From NCBI RefSeq assembly GCF_013377015.1, contig NZ_JACABA010000004.1, positions 62,001-126,000 on the forward strand: a DNA stretch of 64,000 bases, written 5' to 3'. The translations under genes and the position numbers were made by a program. Shown here piece by piece: positions 57,489 to 64,000 of this stretch (within the stretch, counting starts at the first letter, position 1; every line of letters begins with the position of its first letter). The notes under the pieces are model-generated. The model was not told the origin of the DNA, did not search any database, and saw only the letters and a list, made by a program, of their open reading frames with translations. Origin of the DNA: Rhodopseudomonas sp. Lineage in GTDB: Bacteria > Pseudomonadota > Alphaproteobacteria > Rhizobiales > Xanthobacteraceae.

Positions 57489-57885
57489 GTTGTTTCCCTC
57501 GCTGTGCAGCCGTCGGGGCGAGCCGCGCGGCCGCGTTGACGTCCCTGTTGTCCGACCGCAGCTGCCGGTTCTTGTTGTTATCTGCGCGCGAGACCCGATT
57601 GAGCCGCTCGGCTCACTGACGGGCATTTCAAACGTCGGAGGCGTGCTCAAAAGCGCGAGGCGCGACCGTCCTTTATATTCTAATATTCGTATCTATTGAT
57701 ATTAATAGACAAGTGCCCGAATTTGTCAATTCGCCTGATGAAAAATCCTGGCCTAAGCCAGCGAGCCATCCTGACGGCGGCGCGGCCATCGACTTTGCGA
57801 TTGATCAAGCTGGATTGTTTTCAGCCGCAAGCGCGCACGGAATCGTGCAAACCGCGCTTGCCGGTGCGGATCTCGGGCGGGCCTG
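57489..57885. other. Upstream region of sqr and GNAT genes
   Basis: No gene. The frames here are arginine-rich and unsupported. Bases 57673-57725 form a strikingly AT-rich patch in a GC-rich genome, the likely promoter of sqr on the minus strand. The rest (57726-57885) lies between the divergently placed sqr promoter and the end of the GNAT gene. Confidence 0.45.
57674..57710 (-). promoter_or_regulatory. AT-rich candidate promoter/operator of sqr
   Basis: Contains TATTCTAATATTCGTATCTATTGATATTAATAG split in parts: an imperfect repeat ATTCTAATATTC and the palindrome CTATT-GATATT-AATAG (57693-57708). SqrR/BigR-type sulfide sensors bind AT-rich imperfect palindromes at sqr promoters; the resemblance is general, not a proven match. 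Confidence 0.45.
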
Positions 57886-58377
57886 CTAGGCTGGATGCGG
57901 TTCGTCGTGGTTTTCAAGCACGGCGAGCGCGGTCTCGCCGACCTGGCGCAGGTCGTCGGTGAAGCGCGCCGCCAGCGCCTGCATCGGCAGATTCGATTTC
58001 AGGCACGACATCTCGATGCGGCGGACCCCGAGCCGGCGCGCCTGCTCGATCATCGCCGCCATCAGCCGGCCGCCGATGCCCTGGCAGCGCCATTCGCTCT
58101 CGACGCTGAACGCCGCCTCGGCCAGATGATTTTCGCGATCGACCTCGAGCAATTCGCAGGCGCCGCGGACCTCATCGTCCTCGACATAGCCGACCACGAC
58201 ACGCCCATCCGACAGCGCCGCGCCGGCATGGAAAAGCACGTGAAATTCGGAGACGTCCTCGAAGAACCGCATCTTTCGCGACGGCGTATCGAGCCGCATC
58301 AGGTGATTGCAGTAGCGGTCGGCGTCGGCAGAGCCAAGCGCCCGCACTTCACCCCGTGGTTCGACGCTCGCGGTCAT
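57886..58377 (-). CDS. GNAT-family N-acetyltransferase
   Basis: 163 residues. The opening segment EVRALGSADADRYCNHLMRLDTPSRKMRF suits the small GNAT proteins of Rhizobiales; the acetyl-CoA loop is SEWRCQGIGGRLMAAMIEQARRLG near residue 96 (R-C-Q-G-I-G), followed by RIEMSCLKSNLPMQALA. Substrate unknown. Start ATG 58377. It is followed by the AT-rich region of sqr and lies alone. Confidence 0.9.
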   Translation of the reverse strand: MTASVEPRGEVRALGSADADRYCNHLMRLDTPSRKMRFFEDVSEFHVLFHAGAALSDGRVVVGYVEDDEVRGACELLEVDRENHLAEAAFSVESEWRCQGIGGRLMAAMIEQARRLGVRRIEMSCLKSNLPMQALAARFTDDLRQVGETALAVLENHDEPHPA

Positions 58378-58538
58378 GACGAAAGTCCTCAGGCGAATCC
58401 AGTTGACAATAAACCCGGCGCGGATCGAAGCAAACCGCCCGCGAGGCGTGTCGGCCCTAAGTCTGAGTGCCTTGACGGTTACAAATTACCTCTCGGCGCT
58501 TCGATGCCATTGGTTAGCCGGGCACGGGCAGCGTCGGA

Positions 58539-59012
58539 TCAAGCCACCACTGCGCAAACGATCGCGTTCAGCGCGGCGCGAGCGGCGCCGGGATCGAGTT
58601 CGATCTGCAATCCGCGTTGACCGCCATTGAGATAGACGCTGGCCTCGCGCAGCGCGGCTTCCTCAAGCACCACCGGCACGCGCTTCTTCTGGCCGAACGG
58701 CGAGATGCCGCCGACATGGTAGCCGGTCAGCCGCTCGGCGTCGGCCGGCTTCATCATCTTCGCGGTCTTGCCATCGAAGGCGCTCGCCAGCTTCTTCATG
58801 CTGACCTCCTTGTCCGACGGCACCACCACGCAGACCGGCTTGCCGTCGACCTCGGCCATCAGCGTCTTCAGCATCCGGCGCGGTTCGACGCCCAGCTCCG
58901 CGGCGGCCGCGAGCCCGATGCTGTCGGCGTCGGGATCGTAGTCGTAGCTGTGCAGCGTAAAGGCGACGCCGACTCTTTCAAGCGCCTGCGTGGCGTGGGT
59001 GGTTTTCGACAT
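58539..59012 (-). CDS. ybaK: YbaK/EbsC-type Cys-tRNA(Pro) deacylase
   Basis: 157 residues. Hydrolyses Cys-tRNA(Pro) formed by prolyl-tRNA synthetase, in trans. Landmarks: HSYDYDPDADSIGLAAAAELGV near residue 21, RMLKTLMAEVDGKPVCVVVPSDKEVSMKKLA, with the catalytic lysine region, and YHVGGISPFGQKKRVPVVLEE near residue 97 (the GGxSPFG motif). Length fits the family. Followed by the aldo/keto reductase gene after 18 bp in the upstream direction, so the two may be co-transcribed. Confidence 0.95.
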   Translation of the reverse strand: MSKTTHATQALERVGVAFTLHSYDYDPDADSIGLAAAAELGVEPRRMLKTLMAEVDGKPVCVVVPSDKEVSMKKLASAFDGKTAKMMKPADAERLTGYHVGGISPFGQKKRVPVVLEEAALREASVYLNGGQRGLQIELDPGAARAALNAIVCAVVA

Positions 59013-59029
59013 CGCGTTTCATCCAGTCG

Positions 59030-59854
59030 TTATGGGGCATCCCACACCGGTGCGAACGCCGGATTGACGAAGCGCTGATCCTTGGGAAGCGCCGCGATGA
59101 CAGCACGGTCACTGTCGTCGAGCTTTACGTTCAGCGCGCCGAGGTTGCTCTTCTGGCTGGCCTCGCCGCGCGCCTTCGGGATCGCCATCACGCCGTCCTG
59201 CTCGAGCAGCCACGCCAGCGCGACCTGCGCGGCGGTGGCGCCATGCTTGTCGGCGATCGCGGCGAGTTGCGGATAGGAGGCGAGCCGGCCCTGCGCCAGC
59301 GGCGCGTAAGCCGTGAGCGGCACCCCCTTGCTGCGCGCGTAAGCCAGCAATCGCTTCTGGCCGAGCAGCACGTGATATTCAACTTGGTTGCAGGCGATCG
59401 GCGCCTTGACCTGTTCGACCGCCTGCTTCAGCAGCGCGATCGGGAAATTGCACACGCCGATAGCGCGGGCGCCGCCGTCCTGCTTGATCCGCATCAGGGT
59501 TTCCAGTGCGGCGGCGAGATTCATGTCCGGCGCGGGCCAGTGAATCAGGTAGAAATCGACGTAAGGCGTCTTCAGCTTCGCAATACTGCTGTCGAACGCT
59601 TTGCGGATCGCGTCCGGCGCCAGATTCTGCCACCACACTTTGGTGGTGATGTGAATCTGTTCGCGCGCGATCCCCGAGGCCGCCACGGCGTCGCCGACAG
59701 CATCCTCATTGCCATACATTTCGGCGGTGTCGATATGGCGATAGCCGAGCGCCAGCGCGCGCGCCACCGCGGCGCGACATTCGTCGCCCTGCATCCGGAA
59801 GGTGCCGAGTCCAAGCTTCGGGACGGTCAGCCCCTGAGTCGTCAGCGTTTCCAT
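59030..59854 (-). CDS. Aldo/keto reductase
   Basis: 274 residues, 2,5-diketo-gluconate reductase-like branch. LGLGTFRMQGDECRAAVARALALGYRHIDTAEMYGNED opens it (landmarks LGLGTFRMQG and YRHIDTAEMYG); catalytic Asp-Tyr pair in HIDTAEMYG, Lys in ITTKVWW, and His in YLIHWPAPD. The C-terminus AIPKARGEASQKSNLGA binds NADPH. Start ATG 59854 follows AAAGGAGAG; a frame to 60139 is not supported. Unrelated in detail to the AKR at 14295. It probably shares a transcript with ybaK, 17 bp downstream. Confidence 0.93.
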   Translation of the reverse strand: METLTTQGLTVPKLGLGTFRMQGDECRAAVARALALGYRHIDTAEMYGNEDAVGDAVAASGIAREQIHITTKVWWQNLAPDAIRKAFDSSIAKLKTPYVDFYLIHWPAPDMNLAAALETLMRIKQDGGARAIGVCNFPIALLKQAVEQVKAPIACNQVEYHVLLGQKRLLAYARSKGVPLTAYAPLAQGRLASYPQLAAIADKHGATAAQVALAWLLEQDGVMAIPKARGEASQKSNLGALNVKLDDSDRAVIAALPKDQRFVNPAFAPVWDAP

Positions 59855-60181
59855 GGCCTCTCCTTTGCGCGCGGGAGGATCAGCGGCCGAATGCGGTCGC
59901 CGCCTCCATCCACAAACCAATCCCGCCGGCCGGGCCGCGTCAAGAGCAACGGAAAGGGCCGGATTTTCCGGGGATATCAATAGTTTGGATAGTGCGTGGA
60001 GGCGCCGCCGCGGGCCGTTTCGCTTGCGTCCAAAGCCGGCATCCGTTATCCGATTGATCGCCTCGCATGCGAGCGGCCGCGGCCGTGTTTTGGCTTGGCG
60101 CTCTCGCATGATCCAGAAGGCCGCTCGCGGTCTTCGCAACGATCATGTTCCATCGGTTGAGTTGCAGGGGATTCTCTCGAA
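59855..60181. other. Intergenic region upstream of purA
   Basis: Contains the divergent promoters of the aldo/keto reductase (minus) and purA (plus). An AT-rich short patch GGGATATCAATAGTTTGGATAG (59971-59992, given by position) might hold promoter elements. No gene, repeat or terminator recognised. The purA start has a GGGGATT site. Confidence 0.4.
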
Positions 60182-61474
60182 ATGGCCAATGTCGTCGTGG
60201 TCGGCGCCCAATGGGGCGACGAGGGTAAGGGCAAGATCGTCGACTGGCTGTCGGAGCAGGCCGACATCGTGGTCCGATTCCAGGGCGGCCACAATGCCGG
60301 CCATACGCTGGTGATCAACGGCGAGACCTACAAGCTGGCGCTGTTGCCGTCCGGCGTGTTGCGGCCGTCGAAGCTGGCGGTGATCGGCAACGGCGTGGTG
60401 TTCGACCCGCAGGCGTTTCTCGACGAGGTCAAGAAGCTGCAAGGCCAGGGCGTCGCGATCAGCCCGGACAATCTGCGCGTCGCCGAGAACGTCACGCTGA
60501 TCCTGCCGCTGCATCGCGATCTCGACGCGCTGCGCGAATCCGGCAATTCGGTCCACGCCATCGGCACCACCCAGCGCGGCATCGGCCCGGCCTATGAGGA
60601 CAAGGTCGGTCGCCGCGCCATCCGGCTGATGGACCTTGCCGATCCCGATACGCTGCCCCACAAGATCGACCGGCTGCTGGCGCATCACAACGCGCTGCGC
60701 CGCGGTTTCAACCTGCCCGAATTCGACGGTGCGACCATTCAGCAGGGCCTGATGGCACTGGCGCCGAAGCTGTTGCCCTATGCCGAGACGGTGTGGCGGC
60801 TGCTCGATCAGAAGCGCCGTGAGGGCAAGCGGATCCTGTTCGAGGGCGCGCAGGGCGCGCTGCTCGACGTCGATCATGGCACCTATCCGTACGTCACCTC
60901 GTCCAACACTGTGGCGGCGCAGGCCGCCACCGGCACCGGCATGGGGCCGAGTTCGGTCGGCTATGTGCTGGGGATCTGCAAGGCCTACACCACCCGGGTC
61001 GGCCAGGGGCCGTTCCCGACCGAATTGCTGAACGAGATCGGCGAGGAGATCGGCCGCCGCGGCAAGGAATTCGGCGTCAACACCGGGCGCAAGCGGCGCT
61101 GCGGCTGGTTCGACGCGGTGCTGGTGCGGCAGACCGTCCGCACCTGCGGCATCCACGGCCTGGCACTCACCAAGCTCGACATTCTGGATGGCTTCGATTC
61201 GATCGAGGTTTGTGTCGGCTACATGCTGGATGGCAAGGAAATCGACCATCTGCCGGCCGGCGAGGGCGCCCAGGCCCGAATCCAGCCGATCTACGAGACC
61301 ATCGAGGGCTGGAAGGAACCGACCGCCAATGCCCGATCCTGGGCCGATCTGCCGGCGCAGGCGATCAAATATGTCCGGCGGGTCGAGGAACTGGTCGGAT
61401 GTCCGATCGCGCTGTTGTCGACCAGTCCGGAGCGCGAGGATACAATTCTGGTGCAGAACCCGTTCGAGGCTTAA
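60182..61474 (+). CDS. purA: Adenylosuccinate synthetase
   Basis: 430 residues. First committed step of AMP synthesis: IMP, GTP and aspartate to adenylosuccinate. Landmarks: [21 protein letters not shown] at the N-terminus (P-loop and catalytic Asp), [16 protein letters not shown] with the catalytic His, [19 protein letters not shown] near residue 128, [17 protein letters not shown] near residue 220, [10 protein letters not shown], and [17 protein letters not shown] near residue 298. Length is usual. ATG 60182 is the family start. No neighbour of the purine pathway is adjacent. Confidence 0.97.
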   Translation: MANVVVVGAQWGDEGKGKIVDWLSEQADIVVRFQGGHNAGHTLVINGETYKLALLPSGVLRPSKLAVIGNGVVFDPQAFLDEVKKLQGQGVAISPDNLRVAENVTLILPLHRDLDALRESGNSVHAIGTTQRGIGPAYEDKVGRRAIRLMDLADPDTLPHKIDRLLAHHNALRRGFNLPEFDGATIQQGLMALAPKLLPYAETVWRLLDQKRREGKRILFEGAQGALLDVDHGTYPYVTSSNTVAAQAATGTGMGPSSVGYVLGICKAYTTRVGQGPFPTELLNEIGEEIGRRGKEFGVNTGRKRRCGWFDAVLVRQTVRTCGIHGLALTKLDILDGFDSIEVCVGYMLDGKEIDHLPAGEGAQARIQPIYETIEGWKEPTANARSWADLPAQAIKYVRRVEELVGCPIALLSTSPEREDTILVQNPFEA

Positions 61475-61621
61475 AAGGATGTTGCCGCAGGGTATTTTCC
61501 GGCAAACTGGGGTCCGGTCTGGCGGAACGAGGTGCTCTCGGTAATGATTTGCGCGTATTCTGCGCGCGGATCGTTATCCACTTTTGCGGAAATTGCGCGG
61601 GGCGTTCATACTTGAGTCGAG

Positions 61622-63334
61622 ATGGCTGATTACTATCCCCTGATCGCCCGTGCCATTGCCGCCCTGGATCCCAGTGCTCCGGGCGAGCAGCGACGTGCGC
61701 TTTACGAGCGGGCGCGCTCGGCGCTGATCGCGCAGTTGCGCGGCGTGCAGCCGCCGCTCAGCGAATCCGAAATCACCCGGGAACGATTGTCGCTCGAAGA
61801 GGCCGTGCGCAAGGTCGAATCCGAGGCGGCGCAGCGCGCCCGCGATGCCTCCCGCGCCGAGCTGAAAAGCCGCAACCGCGCCCCGGACGACAATGGCCGC
61901 CCTGCAAGCGAGCCAGCCCGCGCCGGCGACGCTTTCCGCGCCAACACGCGTCCAGCGGCCCGGCCAGGCGATCCGCCGCCGCAAGTCACGACCACGCCGT
62001 TGCCGCCGGCCGATGATTCTGTGCCGCCCCCGGTTCGGCCGCGTGCGGCGCAGCCACCGCTGCCACCGCCGTCGCGCAACGAACGTCCGCCGCTGGGCCA
62101 GGATGATCGTCGAGACGATCGTCGCGACGATCGTCGCGATGAGCGGCCGGCGCGCAATCAGCGTGCGGAGTTGCCGCGCCCGACGCCACCGCCAGCCTCG
62201 GGGATGTCGGACCCGGCGATGTCCGGGCGCGATCGGGCGCCGCCACGCCGGGCCGACGATGCACCGCCGGGCCGAACTCAAGGTCAGGCGCCCGGGATTC
62301 GCGGTTTCCGCGACGTCACCGCCGACCTCGACGATCTCGGCCGCGCTGCCGCCCAGGCCAACCGTTCGGCGCGCAAGACCTACGCCAATGTCGCGCCGTC
62401 GCCGGAATTCGATCGGCTCGAACCCAGTATGGAGAATCGCGGCGATCCCGACGCGCCATATTCCTACGACGAATCCCCCGAAGAGGCGGCGCGCTACCAG
62501 ACGCCGCAGCAGCCCGCGGTGCGACCGCGTCCGGCGCCGGAGAAGAAGAAGCCAAAGCGCGCCGGCGGCGGCGGCATGTTTCCGTTTCGCAGCGCGATCG
62601 CGGTTGGCATCGTGCTGGTGCTGGTCGGCGCCGCAATTCTATGGGGCCCCGCATTGTATTCCTCGCTGCGCGGCATGCTGACGTCGTCGACGCCGCCGGC
62701 GGCGGTGAACAATTCGCCCGATGCCGCGCCGGTGAATCGGCCGAAGATCGCCGACCGCGTCGGCCAGCCGTCGAACGACCAGGTCGCCCCGGTGGCGCAG
62801 CGCGTGGTGCTGTATGACGAGGACCCGGCCGATCCGAAGGGCAAGCAATATGTCGGCACGGTGGTGTGGCGCACCGAGCAGATCAAGGGCGGCAACGCCA
62901 AGGGCGGCGCCGATCTCGCGGTGCGCGCCGACATCGACATTCCGGATCGCAAATTCAAGATGACGATGTCGTTCCGGCGCAACACCGACACCTCGCTGCC
63001 GGCCAGCCATACCGCAGAATTGACCTTCATCCTGCCAGCCGATTTCTCCGCCGGCGGCGTCGGCAACGTGCCCGGCATCCTGATGAAATCCAACGAGCAG
63101 GCGCGCGGCACGCCGCTGGCCGGGCTAGCCGTCAAGGTCACCGACGGCTTCTTCCTGGTCGGTCTCAGCAATGTCGAGGCCGATCGCGTCCGCAATCTGC
63201 AGCTCCTGAAGGAGCGCTCCTGGTTCGACGTGCCGCTGGTCTACAGCAACCAGCGCCGCGCCATCATCGCGATCGAGAAGGGCGCGCCCGGCGAGCGCGC
63301 CTTCGCCGAGGCGTTCGCGGCCTGGGGCGAGTAG
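61622..63334 (+). CDS. Proline-rich single-pass membrane protein
   Basis: 570 residues of unknown function. The N-terminal helical segment (1-90: YYPLIARAIAALDPSAPGEQRRALYERARSALI) is followed by a long disordered, proline- and arginine-rich region with a DDRR tandem repeat (62102-62137), then one membrane segment near residue 328 (FRSAIAVGIVLVLVGAAILWG), and a globular C-terminal domain (about 390-570) beginning VVLYDEDPADPKGKQYVGTVVWRT. The domain order suggests a cytoplasmic N-part and an exposed C-domain. Found 150 bp after purA on the same strand. No domain name can be given from sequence. Confidence 0.85.
   Translation: MADYYPLIARAIAALDPSAPGEQRRALYERARSALIAQLRGVQPPLSESEITRERLSLEEAVRKVESEAAQRARDASRAELKSRNRAPDDNGRPASEPARAGDAFRANTRPAARPGDPPPQVTTTPLPPADDSVPPPVRPRAAQPPLPPPSRNERPPLGQDDRRDDRRDDRRDERPARNQRAELPRPTPPPASGMSDPAMSGRDRAPPRRADDAPPGRTQGQAPGIRGFRDVTADLDDLGRAAAQANRSARKTYANVAPSPEFDRLEPSMENRGDPDAPYSYDESPEEAARYQTPQQPAVRPRPAPEKKKPKRAGGGGMFPFRSAIAVGIVLVLVGAAILWGPALYSSLRGMLTSSTPPAAVNNSPDAAPVNRPKIADRVGQPSNDQVAPVAQRVVLYDEDPADPKGKQYVGTVVWRTEQIKGGNAKGGADLAVRADIDIPDRKFKMTMSFRRNTDTSLPASHTAELTFILPADFSAGGVGNVPGILMKSNEQARGTPLAGLAVKVTDGFFLVGLSNVEADRVRNLQLLKERSWFDVPLVYSNQRRAIIAIEKGAPGERAFAEAFAAWGE
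62102..62137 (+). repeat. In-frame 12-bp tandem repeat
   Basis: Three consecutive 12-bp units (consensus GACGATCGTCGC), each encoding DDRR, in the disordered part of the proline-rich membrane protein. Units two and three are identical. Such repeats may vary in number between strains. Confidence 0.85.
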
Positions 63335-63408
63335 CATTCAGGATAGATGATCTTTCCTCACCTCGCCCTGCTTGCGGGGAGAACGAGCGCGCTTCCGCCG
63401 TCGCAGCG

Positions 63409-63627
63409 CTACGGCATGCCGTCGGCGCCGTCGCGAACCGCGCGCGACACCAGCGTGTGGGCGTCGGTGACGCCGTCGGCGGCACATTTCACGATGGTCT
63501 GCGCCATCTTCGCCTTGGTGGCGGGGGTGCGATGCTCCACGGCGATCTGTTCGACGGCGATATCGAGCACCTCGCGCAGCGTCGCGACGTAGTCGGGATC
63601 GAATTTCGGCGGCGGAACATTGGTCAT
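63409..63627 (-). CDS. Small conserved hypothetical protein
   Basis: 72 residues. ATG 63627 is behind AGGAGATTC; a longer frame to 63657 is unsupported. Sequence is mostly helical: DPDYVATLREVLDIAVEQIAVEHRT then KAKMAQTIVKCAADGVTDAHTLVSRAV. No signal, single cysteine. Short helical proteins of this kind are conserved in Rhizobiales; function unknown. Confidence 0.75.
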   Translation of the reverse strand: MTNVPPPKFDPDYVATLREVLDIAVEQIAVEHRTPATKAKMAQTIVKCAADGVTDAHTLVSRAVRDGADGMP

Positions 63628-63773
63628 GGGCGAATCTCCTTCAGTTCGCTGCACCATGGTGGGGCAATGCGGCTGCAGTGGGTCGGCTGGATGAAGATGC
63701 GGTGACGCGGTCTGACATTGCGGTGAAGCCGGCGCCGCGTCGATCAGGGTTGCGCGCGCCGCGGCGGTGGCGG

Positions 63774-64000
63774 TCAGATCGGCTGCGTCATCCAGCGCGC
63801 CAGTCGCGCCAGCAGACCGTCGGATCGGGGCGCGGCGGGTGGTTCCGGCGCATCGGAGGCGAGAATCCGATCGTAGAAATATTCCAGGAAGCGGGCGTCG
63901 TTCGGCTCGGTGATGGTGAACTGGTCGTCGCCGACCAACACCGTGTAGTCGTAGAAGAACGGCCCGAGTAACGGCACGTTGGCGGTGACCGCGGGTTCCT
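63774..64000 (-). CDS. Hypothetical protein, N-terminal part outside the window
   Basis: At least 75 residues, entering from the right edge. The visible end, NVPLLGPFFYDYTVLVGDDQFTITEPNDARFLEYFYDRIL, is aromatic-rich and then becomes APEPPAAPRSDGLLARLARWMTQPI. An internal GTG at 63977 could start a 67-residue protein but the frame stays open to the edge, so the gene is probably longer. No family recognised. Confidence 0.55.
   Translation of the reverse strand, partial: EPAVTANVPLLGPFFYDYTVLVGDDQFTITEPNDARFLEYFYDRILASDAPEPPAAPRSDGLLARLARWMTQPI

Noticed and set aside
59971-60139. Longer N-terminus of the aldo/keto reductase up to 60139
   Set aside because: The added residues are arginine-rich and precede an AAAGGAGAG site that fixes the start at 59854.

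Overview
The window reads as a chromosomal segment of a purple non-sulfur alphaproteobacterium of the Nitrobacteraceae (Bradyrhizobiaceae), most likely a Rhodopseudomonas palustris-type phototroph. The grounds are the high GC content, a two-gene LH2 antenna operon (pucBA) that is too short to be seen by eye in a list of long reading frames, a sulfide:quinone reductase with the full phototroph-type cysteine set, an mbfA gene preceded by an Irr-type iron control element, a serC leader with the layout of the alphaproteobacterial serC RNA motif, tandem DUF992 proteins, and intergenic palindromic repeats typical of this family. Species assignment is inference; no rRNA, tRNA, CRISPR, phage or IS element was seen.

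Layout. 1-9.9 kb: 5' part of uvrB (runs off the left edge), a divergent, translationally coupled pair of unknown genes (1792-3779), a membrane protein, a secreted SdsA-type alkylsulfatase, two different glutathione transferases, and a HAD phosphatase coupled to a CWC-type cysteine-rich protein. 10-14 kb: pucBA with its terminator, pncB, a RelE/ParE toxin-antitoxin pair and a 560-bp stretch without a credible gene. 14-19 kb: aldo/keto reductase, acyltransferase, small membrane proteins, PQQ-type sugar dehydrogenase, GST. 19.7-32 kb: aspartate aminotransferase, two DUF992 proteins, an EF-G-like GTPase with a non-canonical switch I, an HTH regulator overlapping aroE, secreted small proteins, lactate-type FMN dehydrogenase, glmM and a fosmidomycin-resistance-type exporter. 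31.7-36.6 kb: two outer-membrane barrels, GST, GNAT, and a cytochrome b561 with a small membrane partner.

36.6-61.5 kb: the housekeeping serC-serA pair and purA frame about 20 kb of accessory and signalling genes: two tandem Cache-domain chemoreceptors, a secreted esterase/phytase-like protein, mbfA, a third chemoreceptor, two homologous EamA exporters that bracket a caspase-like protein, an HD-GYP protein, an HD phosphohydrolase, a DUF1330 protein and a PilZ protein, then sqr, GNAT, ybaK and an aldo/keto reductase. 61.6-64 kb: a proline-rich single-pass membrane protein and two small hypothetical genes, the last cut by the window edge.

Themes: light harvesting and sulfide oxidation (phototrophy), serine and purine synthesis, iron export under Irr, chemotaxis with c-di-GMP-related signalling, and thiol/electrophile detoxification (four GSTs, YbaK, AKRs). 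Most genes look monocistronic; tight coupling by overlapping start and stop codons is seen at about 2226, 9655, 13095, 24833 and 36103.
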